A DNA stretch of 64,000 nt from contig NZ_CP100756.1 of assembly GCF_024266705.1 (NCBI RefSeq), positions 620,001 to 684,000 on the forward strand. Reading direction: 5' to 3'. Made by a program: the position numbers and the translations under genes. The notes beneath the pieces were generated by a model, which saw nothing but the letters and a program-made list of their open reading frames with translations, made no database searches and had not been told where the DNA came from. Shown one piece after another: positions 8,651 through 15,303 of this stretch; the stretch's first letter is position 1; each line of letters opens with the position of its first letter. Source of the DNA: Natrinema gelatinilyticum. GTDB lineage: Archaea > Halobacteriota > Halobacteria > Halobacteriales > Natrialbaceae.

Positions 8651-9016
8651 TTAGTCCTTGTGAGACTGGAGTACATCCTTGTAGTATTTGATTTCCTCGC
8701 GTGCATCGGCAAGATTTTTCTCAAGTTCGTTTACATGTTGCTTGAGAGCGTCGATATCTGGCTCAGATTCGGCGTCCGTGCGTGGATCGTCAACGAGTTC
8801 GAACAAGCGTGTTCCTTCGTGGACGACGTCGATATGGCCCGCAGCTTTGAGGACCTCCAAGCGATTATAGACTGTATTGCGGGAAAAGCCGGTTGAATCG
8901 ACTAACATCCCCTTCGTTGCTCTGCCTTTCCGTAATTCGTTGAGGATTTGGACATCAGCATCCCGCAAATCGTCGGCATCCATCGGTTCGTATTTTTGTG
9001 CACAGTCCATGGGCAT
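8651..9016 (-). CDS. Winged-helix transcriptional regulator with C-terminal coiled coil
   Basis: I chose the start MPMDCAQKYE at 9016 because a TATA-like AAATAAGG lies 25-30 bases upstream on the minus strand. This gives 121 residues. Residues about 20-85 form a winged helix (DVQILNELRKGRATKG, then FSRNTVYNRLEVLKAAGHID and a wing with EGTRLFEL). The last 45 residues are a heptad-like coiled coil (IDALKQHVNELEKNLADARE) suited to dimer formation. It resembles regulators found on haloarchaeal plasmids and proviruses and may control the island genes on either side. Confidence 0.75.
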   Translation of the reverse strand: MPMDCAQKYEPMDADDLRDADVQILNELRKGRATKGMLVDSTGFSRNTVYNRLEVLKAAGHIDVVHEGTRLFELVDDPRTDAESEPDIDALKQHVNELEKNLADAREEIKYYKDVLQSHKD

Positions 9017-9191
9017 ATATCCCAGTGAATGCACTTGTATGACCTTATTTGCCCACCATTTTTGAAATGGCAAATTGCACAATATTTAATACAGAACATC
9101 CAATACAGTAAGATAGAGACACAGGATGGCCGGGAAAACCGATTCTCGGCCGGGTGCTGGAACACCCGACCTGTGTCCTCATGCAAGGACA

Positions 9192-9572
9192 ATGTCGACT
9201 ACGACCCCATCCACAGAAGAAGTTTCGGATAGAGACGCACAGACCGACGATGTCGTCCTCGAGCGCCGCTCATGGAACTACGGCTACGTCAGTGAAGACA
9301 CAGAAGGCCGACACCGCCACGTCGACCACAAATACGACCGCATCGTCATCACGACGTCCCGCGCCCATCGTGACGACTCCGGCGCCGTCCCAGTATTCTC
9401 ACTCGAGGGGGTGATCCTGTACACCGAAGCCATCGAACTCGGACCGATGGATGAAGGTGACGAGGACCCCCGGCGCTGGATCCAGTTCATCGACCAGGAG
9501 TGTGGCGGCTGGGCCGACCGCCCTGTCTCCGCAGCCGATCAGGCACAGGACGTCCTCGAGGAGGTTCTCTGA
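9192..9572 (+). CDS. Hypothetical protein of a haloarchaeal accessory cluster
   Basis: A 126-residue acidic protein; an in-frame ATG at 9126 would add 22 residues, but those are less haloarchaea-like. Notable segments are VVLERRSWNYGYVSEDTEGR, HVDHKYDRIVITT, VFSLEGVILYTEAIELGP and a tail with QECGGWADRPVSAADQAQDV. No family or catalytic motif is recognised. It opens a run of four tightly packed genes (9192-10334), which implies a shared job. Confidence 0.7.
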   Translation: MSTTTPSTEEVSDRDAQTDDVVLERRSWNYGYVSEDTEGRHRHVDHKYDRIVITTSRAHRDDSGAVPVFSLEGVILYTEAIELGPMDEGDEDPRRWIQFIDQECGGWADRPVSAADQAQDVLEEVL

Positions 9573-9574
9573 GC

Positions 9575-9754
9575 ATGTCGATCGGCAGAAATCGACACCA
9601 GAGCCGCCGCAGTGGACAACTCGAGCGCAAAGCTGCCCGCCAAACCCGCCACCTCGCAGAAGGGAAGGCGGTCGCCAGGCCAGAGCCCGACGACTCTACT
9701 CCCTCGGTTGACGACACCCCAACTACTGACTCGAACCCGGAGGTCGAAGCATGA
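9575..9754 (+). CDS. Small Arg-rich/acidic hypothetical protein
   Basis: 59 residues: a basic N-terminal half (MSIGRNRHQSRRSGQLERKA...RQTRHLA) and an acidic, Pro/Thr/Asp-rich tail. The start lies 2 bases after the upstream stop, and the stop overlaps the next ATG by 4 bases. The charge split suggests nucleic-acid or protein contact by the first half, but function is unknown. Confidence 0.6.
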   Translation: MSIGRNRHQSRRSGQLERKAARQTRHLAEGKAVARPEPDDSTPSVDDTPTTDSNPEVEA

Positions 9755-9939
9755 CGACCGGACCCGAGCATCCGATCCGCGTCCGTCTCGAGGAAGTCCT
9801 CGCGGACGTCTGGATTCTCGACGGGGACATAATCGAACCGCTGTCACTCGAGCCAGCGATTCAGAATCTCGAGGAGACGATCGAGGTATACAAGCGCATC
9901 GAAGCAGATGACTCCTACTCCACGGAGGACGACCGATGA
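9751..9939 (+). CDS. Small acidic hypothetical protein
   Basis: 62 residues beginning MTTGPEHPIRVRLEEVLADV and containing IQNLEETIEVYKRIEADD, probably helical. It overlaps the genes on both sides by 4 bases (ATGA twice), so it is almost certainly translated within the operon. No function is recognised. Confidence 0.65.
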   Translation: MTTGPEHPIRVRLEEVLADVWILDGDIIEPLSLEPAIQNLEETIEVYKRIEADDSYSTEDDR

Positions 9940-10334
9940 CGGACTCCTGTGTCTGGCTGGCGTCGGTCTGTGATAGCGACCTCGAGTCACCGAACAGCCA
10001 GCCACAGCAGACGCCGGCCGAGACCCACCGTCACTGTCTCCTCGAACAGCAGTTCGAGGGTGCACGGATCACGGCAGGCGAGACTGTGTCCTGTCGCGAC
10101 TGTGGTGACCACCTCCACGAAGGACGTCCAATAAGCGTTCGAGCCTGCCGGTACTCGGACGAGCCTGCCTACACGATTGCGGCCATCTACTGTGCCGGCT
10201 GTGCTCCCACCGATCTGACGGAGACCGCGCACGGTCGAGACGATGGCCTCCTCGAGGGCGACCTCGGGCTCGCGATGGCCGGGCAGACGCACTGGACGAT
10301 CCTCGTCGAGCCAACGATTGTGGCTACTTCCTGA
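9936..10334 (+). CDS. Cys-rich hypothetical protein, possible zinc binder
   Basis: 132 residues. Cys/His pairs CRDCGDHLHEG and IYCAGCAP in the middle could bind zinc, as in a treble-clef or ribbon. The N-terminus carries several more Cys (DSCVWLASVCDS, HRHCLLEQQ). The C-terminal half is acidic and hydrophobic (GDLGLAMAGQTHWTILVEP). It overlaps the upstream gene (ATGA) and ends the four-gene run. Function is unknown. Confidence 0.65.
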   Translation: MTDSCVWLASVCDSDLESPNSQPQQTPAETHRHCLLEQQFEGARITAGETVSCRDCGDHLHEGRPISVRACRYSDEPAYTIAAIYCAGCAPTDLTETAHGRDDGLLEGDLGLAMAGQTHWTILVEPTIVATS

Positions 10335-10529
10335 GTACCACCACCTCGCATAGCCTCCCTGAACGGTGCTCCCTTCACGTACGGCCAGTCTCCAGTGGCC
10401 ACGTCGCCAGCAGTCGCCCCACTCTCGAGACGGGCACAGTCCCCGTCGCGATAGCGGTAGTGCCGTGACTTCTGGTTGGCCTCCGAGCTCCGTTCTGACG
10501 AACGATCTCCGACTTCCTCCACTTTCCCG

Positions 10530-11378
10530 ATGACACCCAACAATCCCGACAGCGACGCATCGATTCTCGACCGACTCGAGCAACTCGAAGCACGAATCGA
10601 CGATCTCGAGAGCGAAAACAACGCTCTTCAAGAGACCGTCGCCGAGCAGAGCGATCAGATCGAAACACAACAAGAGCAGATCGATACCCTCCAGGAAGAG
10701 AACACGCGCCTCGAAGCAGTCGCGCAGGCAGCCCTGAAGAAAGCCGGCGCAAACAAAGACCGCATCGCCGAGCTCCAGACCAGAGAACTCGAGAAAGGGG
10801 CGCATCTCCTCGCCGATCACGTCGACCCAGACTCGCTTGCGGACGGAGTCGAACGTCTCGAACGGTTCACCAAAGAGGACGACACGTACATGCGGATTCC
10901 CGACTCCGAGGACCCACTCGACCGTGGTGGATCGGTCACGCTGTCCCACGGCGATCTCCTACCGATCCAGCAGCTCGCACAGATGGACGACGATATGCTC
11001 CGGTCGTCGACGAACTCGTTACCGTCTCGACTCGCGGTAAAACTCTGGCGGGCTCGGAGTGATCCGAGTGTCGGTGACAATCCGTGGCAGGAGGGGTGCA
11101 AGGGCGTCCGTGAGTACGTGAAGGCCAGCGATATGAAGCACTGGATTCGCCGGCAGGAAAAGGGCGTCAGCGACGCCTACGCGAAGAAACTCGTCTCGAG
11201 GACGATCGACGCTTTGCTCGAACTCTCGAAGAATCGTTTGGCCATTCGGAAGCAGACCGAACGGAAGAACGGATTGCCATACACAGAGCGACGAGTACTG
11301 CTGAAGACGGATGTCTCGATACCTGGCGAGACCGCAAAAGCGACTGGTTCACTGGAGCCGTCTGGTGTCCACGGATAG
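10530..11378 (+). CDS. Coiled-coil protein of haloarchaeal plasmid/island type
   Basis: 282 residues from the ATG at 10530. Residues 10-85 are a long coiled coil (LDRLEQLEARIDDLESENNA and following heptads). From about residue 85 a globular part begins: ELEKGAHLLADHVDPDSLAD, GGSVTLSHGDLLPIQQLAQM, SLPSRLAVKLWRARSDPSVG, EYVKASDMKHWIRRQEKGVS, DAYAKKLVSRTIDALLELSK. The last region looks like helix-turn-helix DNA-binding material. From memory, relatives occur often on haloarchaeal plasmids beside genes like the four upstream, which hints at a maintenance or replication role, but this is inference. Confidence 0.75.
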   Translation: MTPNNPDSDASILDRLEQLEARIDDLESENNALQETVAEQSDQIETQQEQIDTLQEENTRLEAVAQAALKKAGANKDRIAELQTRELEKGAHLLADHVDPDSLADGVERLERFTKEDDTYMRIPDSEDPLDRGGSVTLSHGDLLPIQQLAQMDDDMLRSSTNSLPSRLAVKLWRARSDPSVGDNPWQEGCKGVREYVKASDMKHWIRRQEKGVSDAYAKKLVSRTIDALLELSKNRLAIRKQTERKNGLPYTERRVLLKTDVSIPGETAKATGSLEPSGVHG

Positions 11379-11483
11379 AACTGGCCACAGGGAAAGACCA
11401 CCGCCCCACCGGGCTCATTCAGGTTTCCAGGACGAGTAATACGCTGCGATCGCGTTTGTCTGCGGGGTCTCGTTACGTGGTGG

Positions 11484-11524
11484 TCTCTCGTTCGATCGGT
11501 CGACGGCGGGTAGTGCTCGAGACG
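11484..11524. repeat. Left copy of an imperfect direct repeat flanking the RHH/PIN module
   Basis: The first 21 bases (11484-11504, around CTCGTTCGATCGGTCGAC) are identical to 12759-12779, and TGCTCGAGACG matches again 10 bases later. The unit is about 41 bases and the copies are 1275 bases apart. The surrounding 420 bases (11379-11800) hold no supported gene. Confidence 0.55.
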
Positions 11525-11738
11525 CGCTCCGGGTATTTCCCGAGGACATCAGCTGTCTCTTGAGTAGCACAGACTGTTCCAGCCTCGTACCAATCACTCA
11601 CAGAGGCGATCTTTGGTCCACTCTATCAGACAATATCGTAGTGGAGTCGCATCGCGAGTCCGCGAATGACCACATCTTGTAATATCTCTCAGCCGTCGTT
11701 CGGAAATCCACTTTGAGGCGTACTCGATTCAACGAACA

Positions 11739-11796
11739 TGTGCAAGCTGTGTGCATCAGCCGAAATCGTTTTCCTCCCGTGTGCAAAATATGCACA
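11739..11796 (+). promoter_or_regulatory. Phased TGTGCA half-sites, probable autoregulatory operator
   Basis: TGTGCA occurs at 11739, 11750 and 11780, and its complement TGCACA at 11791. Within each pair the spacing is 11 bases, one helical turn; the second pair forms the inverted repeat TGTGCA-AAATA-TGCACA. The array sits directly before the ribbon-helix-helix gene start (11801), where such antitoxins normally bind to repress their own operon. Confidence 0.6.
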
Positions 11797-11800
11797 TGAA

Positions 11801-12181
11801 ATGAGTTCGAGCGATGATCCGCGACGGGTCCATTTCCAATCCCCGGAATACCTCGTCGAGCGGCTTGATGCTATCGCCGACCTCTTCGATACAGACCGGA
11901 CAGATTTGCTTGTAAACGCTATTCGCGAGTACATCGAGGAGACAGCTGAGAGTCAGTCGTTCCAAGAATTGGTCGCAACGAAGTACTACGACAATCAGCT
12001 CGACTTCGAGACAGTCAAACAGTTGGTTGGGGCCGAAACCGCACAACGTCTTCGCCTCCTCAAATCGGATCTCGAGGATGAACCGTTTGATCTCGCTGCT
12101 CCTGACGATATCGATATTTACGATGGGGATAACAATACGATCGATACGGAGTCCCCGTCCACCGATATTGATGAGCGATGA
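11801..12181 (+). CDS. Ribbon-helix-helix (CopG-like) protein, probable antitoxin
   Basis: 126 residues. The N-terminal 45 form a ribbon-helix-helix: strand RRVHFQSPEYLVERLDAIAD, then FDTDRTDLLVNAIREYIEE. The rest is helical and strongly acidic at the end, likely the part that covers the toxin. I chose the ATG at 11801 because an upstream in-frame start (11738) would run through the operator. It overlaps the downstream PIN gene by 4 bases (ATGA), a typical antitoxin-toxin arrangement. Confidence 0.82.
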   Translation: MSSSDDPRRVHFQSPEYLVERLDAIADLFDTDRTDLLVNAIREYIEETAESQSFQELVATKYYDNQLDFETVKQLVGAETAQRLRLLKSDLEDEPFDLAAPDDIDIYDGDNNTIDTESPSTDIDER

Positions 12182-12750
12182 GCGGCCAGTCCACGTTGCG
12201 AACGGTGGTTGCTGATACGAGCGCACTCGTGAGCCTCGGTGTTCCACGTGCTGACGCCGGATTCGACACCGCCACCAACCCGGATCCACTCCAGTATCTT
12301 CTTACGTCATGTACTGTCTCCGTGCCACCCGAAGTCGTCTCGGAACTCCACGATATCGCCCAATATCACGATATTCACGGTGCAGCGGCCACTACCGTTC
12401 TCGCCGCACAAAACCACTACAGCGTCAAGGACCCATACCAGCAGACAGAAACACCTGATTCACGCCCGGCGATCGGGTTGGACGACGGCGAAACGGACGG
12501 GATCCTCCTCGCAAACGCCGTCGATGCCGATGGCTTTCTCACTGACGAGTTCGGCGGTAATAACTTCGCACTCGTTCATGCAGCTCTTACTGGGCCTCGA
12601 ATCGTCCCAACCCCGCGACTCATCTGTGACTACGCTCGTGATGGCCATATGTCTCCTGAGGAGGCGCAGAATCTCGTCACCGCGATCAGTCCGCATCGAA
12701 GTTGGGACAACAGCCCCTATGTCACCCAGTTGTTGGAACTTCTAGAGTGA
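12178..12750 (+). CDS. PIN-domain protein, probable toxin partner
   Basis: 190 residues. TVVADTSALVSLG is the first PIN strand with its catalytic Asp. PPEVVSELHDIA supplies the helix Glu, GLDDGETDGILLANAVDADG the central acidic cluster, and FLTDEFGGNNFAL the final Asp. These are the four acidic positions of a metal-dependent RNase. It is coupled to the ribbon-helix-helix gene upstream and so forms a VapBC-like pair. The pair lies between 41-base direct repeats. Confidence 0.8.
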   Translation: MSGQSTLRTVVADTSALVSLGVPRADAGFDTATNPDPLQYLLTSCTVSVPPEVVSELHDIAQYHDIHGAAATTVLAAQNHYSVKDPYQQTETPDSRPAIGLDDGETDGILLANAVDADGFLTDEFGGNNFALVHAALTGPRIVPTPRLICDYARDGHMSPEEAQNLVTAISPHRSWDNSPYVTQLLELLE

Positions 12751-12758
12751 CCTGTTGA

Positions 12759-12799
12759 TCTCTCGTTCGATCGGTCGACATCGGCCCTTGCTCGAGACG
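12759..12799. repeat. Right copy of the direct repeat flanking the RHH/PIN module
   Basis: Begins 8 bases after the PIN gene stop; positions 12759-12779 are identical to 11484-11504. On the minus strand both copies can be read as a peptide with V-D-R-S-N-E-R, so the repeat may derive from a duplicated gene fragment rather than a recombination site. Confidence 0.55.
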
Positions 12800-12876
12800 G
12801 GATTTGAAGTGTTCCACGAGAACACCATTTTACTCTCGAGGAACGCTGTAGATGTGATGCCATGGGACACAAATAG

Positions 12877-13072
12877 TCACGCCGGTGCAACGTCTGGGGA
12901 GTGGTAGCCGATCGGAAGATCGATATCAATCTCGTCATACTGGACGATTAGGACGTTTCGCGCGACCATCCTGTTCGACGAGGCCGTAGTCCGCGAGTTC
13001 GGTGATGTTGTCGGTAACTTCTGGCGGATGACGAGCGACAGCCTCCGAATCGGGTTCATGGAATGCTGACAC
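12877..13072 (-). pseudogene. Decayed winged-helix regulator fragment
   Basis: One frame reads VSAFHEPDSEAVARHPPEVT and NITELADYGLVEQDGRAKRP and then runs into a stop. The neighbouring frame continues VQYDEIDIDLPIGYHSP. Joined, these match the second half of a haloarchaeal winged-helix protein (helix, recognition helix, wing, then the K-R-P-x-V-x-Y-D-E-I-D-I-D strand). A one-base insertion near CGTCCTAATCGTC separates the frames and the N-terminal half is missing, so this is a pseudogene. Confidence 0.65.
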
Positions 13073-13145
13073 GTTAATTACGGGCAAAGAGCGCGAATCC
13101 GGGCTGGAGAGTAATCACTTTCCCCCTGCGCTCGAACGAACACAC

Positions 13146-13709
13146 ATGGAATACGTCCCTCGAGAGCGCGTGCGGCTTCTCACCGGCGTGTTGAGCGTAG
13201 TGTCGCTGGCGGTTGTTTTCGCGGCTGCAGGTGGGCGGATTCCGTCCTCGAGCGTGCCCGCGTCCCCGGAGTGGGTCCTCGAGACGATTCCGCTGGTCAA
13301 TGCCGTGCTCAGTGCGGCCGCAATCGGGACGATCACAGTGGGCTGGCGGGCGATCCGACGCGGCGACGTCGAACGCCACCGGATCGCCATGGTCACCTCG
13401 TTCGGCCTGTTCGTGAGCTTTCTCGCGCTCTATCTCTACCGGCTGACGGCGACCGGTGGACCGCAGCCGTTCCCCGGCCCCGAAGCGGTCTATCAGTTCG
13501 TTTACCTCCCACTGCTGGCGATCCACATCCTACTCGCGATCGTTTGCATCCCGTTGCTCTACTACGTGCTCCTGCTCGCGCTATCGCGTCCGATCGCCGA
13601 TTTGCGCCGGACGAGCCACGCCCGCGTCGGTCGAATCGCGGCGACGCTGTGGCTGATTTCATTTTCACTCGGAATCGTCGTCTTCGTGGTACTACACGTC
13701 GTCTACTGA
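13146..13709 (+). CDS. DUF420 family membrane protein
   Basis: 187 residues with five likely membrane segments. Signature positions of DUF420 are visible: PLVNAVLSAAAIGTITVGW, IRRGDVERHRIAMVTSFGLF, LAIHILLAIVCIPLLYYVLL and the final HARVGRIAATLWLISFSLG. DUF420 proteins often accompany haem-copper oxidases or SCO/CtaA genes in other archaea and bacteria and may assist their assembly; none of those genes is near here. It marks the return to core sequence after the island. Confidence 0.82.
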   Translation: MEYVPRERVRLLTGVLSVVSLAVVFAAAGGRIPSSSVPASPEWVLETIPLVNAVLSAAAIGTITVGWRAIRRGDVERHRIAMVTSFGLFVSFLALYLYRLTATGGPQPFPGPEAVYQFVYLPLLAIHILLAIVCIPLLYYVLLLALSRPIADLRRTSHARVGRIAATLWLISFSLGIVVFVVLHVVY

Positions 13710-13809
13710 ATTCGTCGGCTACCAATTTCATACGGACTGCTGTAAATCATTGCCGGTGCAACCGCGACCGTCCTGCGGGTGCACCGGTACATCGGTACAG
13801 CAGACCGTA

Positions 13810-14007
13810 TCAGTCCAGAATGTCGCCGATTCGTCTGGGCTCGCCCTGCAGGTTCGGCTGTTCGGCGACGATTTTCAACACCTCGTGATCGGTCACGTCG
13901 TAGTAGGTCTTCTCGGTCGCTTCCTCGACGAGGTCCCGTTCGAGACGGAATTCGGTGCCTTCGTAGACGACGTCGACGCCGTCGTCGTCGAACGCGAGCG
14001 TGGTCAT
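13810..14007 (-). CDS. Small conserved haloarchaeal protein (DUF5800-like)
   Basis: 65 residues starting MTTLAFDDDGVDVVYEGTEF and ending EPRRIGDILD. The composition is acidic and it is probably a compact alpha/beta domain. From memory the sequence fits the small haloarchaeal family DUF5800; function unknown. The ATG at 14007 was preferred because the 20 upstream in-frame residues lack haloarchaeal character. It is divergent from the beta-helix gene at 14152. Confidence 0.7.
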   Translation of the reverse strand: MTTLAFDDDGVDVVYEGTEFRLERDLVEEATEKTYYDVTDHEVLKIVAEQPNLQGEPRRIGDILD

Positions 14008-14151
14008 GAGCGGACGTATGCAGCGAGTGTGTAAAAGGGAGGCGGCTTCCGGCGTCGGTCGAGGCACCTCGAGCAGTGTAACTCTGGCAGACGGGCGTCA
14101 GACGAATGGCAGACGACGCGGGGGGTTTATTAGTCGGTGCTCCCTTTTGAT

Positions 14152-15015
14152 GTGAGTGTGGCCTTCAGCAGGGACCCGCTCGATAAACTCGTCGTTCCCG
14201 ACGGGACGGAAGCGCAGGAACGCGACCTCGTGACCGACGGGGACGTCCTCGTAGGCGGTCGGGCGACCGTCGAATTCGGCGTCCGCGGACGAAACGTTCT
14301 GGCTGGCGAATCGGCCGAATTCGGCGGTGCCATCGAGGCCGGTGGCGATTGTCGACTCGACATGTGGTGTGACGTCGCCGAGAACGTCCTCATCGGTCAG
14401 GACGCCTACATCGGCGAGCGCGTCCACATCGGCGGCGAGTTGAAAGTCGCCGGCGACCTCGACATCGGCGACGACGTCGAGATCGAAGAGGGATTCGAGG
14501 CCAACGGCTGGATCGTCATCCGGAACCCAATGCCGACGATCGTCTTCCTGTTCGTCTACCTCAAACACCTCCTTTTGATCGGCGAAGAGGATGCCGCCGA
14601 GCGGCTTATCTCCAATCTCGTCGACGAAGAGGACGACGAACCCGATGCAGACCCCCTCGTCATCCCTCGAAATGCGACCGTCGGCGACGACGCCTGGCGC
14701 GTCTCGACACCCGCGACGATCGGGTCGGAGTGCCGGCTCCACGGCAACGTCCGCGCCGAGACGATCGAGGTCGGTCCGAAAAGCAACGTCTTCGGCAGTC
14801 TTCGCGCTCGAGGCGACGTCACCGTCGGCGAGGAAACTCGGATTCACGGTGACCTGACGACGCGAGACGGCGACGTCGCTATCGAGCGCGGCGCTCGCGT
14901 CCTGGGCGACGTCTCCTGTGACGACCTCGATCTCGGCCCCGACGCCGAAATCGACGGCACGATCCGGGCCGACGGCGAGATCACGATGGGCACGACCGAC
15001 CGGGAAATCGAGTAG
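14152..15015 (+). CDS. Beta-helix (bactofilin/hexapeptide-like) protein
   Basis: About 287 residues built of repeated short beta turns: NVLIGQDAYIGERVHIGGEL, DLDIGDDVEIEEG, then SNVFGSLRARGDVTVGEETR, GDLTTRDGDVAIERGARV and GPDAEIDGTIRADGEIT. The two beta-helix blocks are separated by a more helical hydrophobic segment (PTIVFLFVYLKHLLLIG). Such proteins form polymer-forming cytoskeletal elements or acyltransferase scaffolds; no acetyl-CoA-site His is obvious. I chose GTG at 14152 (14158 and 14137 are alternatives) because TTTATTA at 14126-14132 is a TATA box at leaderless spacing. Confidence 0.7.
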   Translation: MSVAFSRDPLDKLVVPDGTEAQERDLVTDGDVLVGGRATVEFGVRGRNVLAGESAEFGGAIEAGGDCRLDMWCDVAENVLIGQDAYIGERVHIGGELKVAGDLDIGDDVEIEEGFEANGWIVIRNPMPTIVFLFVYLKHLLLIGEEDAAERLISNLVDEEDDEPDADPLVIPRNATVGDDAWRVSTPATIGSECRLHGNVRAETIEVGPKSNVFGSLRARGDVTVGEETRIHGDLTTRDGDVAIERGARVLGDVSCDDLDLGPDAEIDGTIRADGEITMGTTDREIE

Positions 15016-15303
15016 ATCGATCCGCTCCGATCGCCGGCGACCGCGGCCTCGGTACGTGTTGCGGCCGGGATCACCGCTCGACTCGAGTCGATAGCCGGCA
15101 GCGGTCGCACGAGCAGAGTGTGATTTCGGGCCAGGAACATATCTTCGGAGTCGATCCGGCCGGTTGGGACCTGCCTACGACGTCTGTCACGTTTGATGTG
15201 GTGAAATCGGCCTCGTTGAAATCCTCCGGCGGTGTTAGGTTTCGACAGACGTGCTGAACGAGAGCACGAATGCAGCAGAAACAATATTCCAGCAAGGGAT
15301 GAG

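Noticed and set aside
9126..9191. Upstream ATG at 9126 as start of the first cluster gene
   Set aside because: The extra 22 residues (MAGKTDSRPGAG...) are basic and Cys-containing, unlike the acidic remainder; kept only as alternative.
13094..13102. Possible attachment site: CGAATCCGG also present in the T arm of tRNA-Leu (7224-7232)
   Set aside because: Only nine bases match, the flanking bases differ, and such a match is not unlikely over 6 kb of GC-rich DNA; too weak to call an att site.
7242..13145. Search for an integrase or transposase in the island
   Set aside because: No tyrosine-recombinase R-H-R-Y pattern, serine recombinase or DDE transposase is visible in any frame, and no terminal inverted repeats of an insertion sequence were found.
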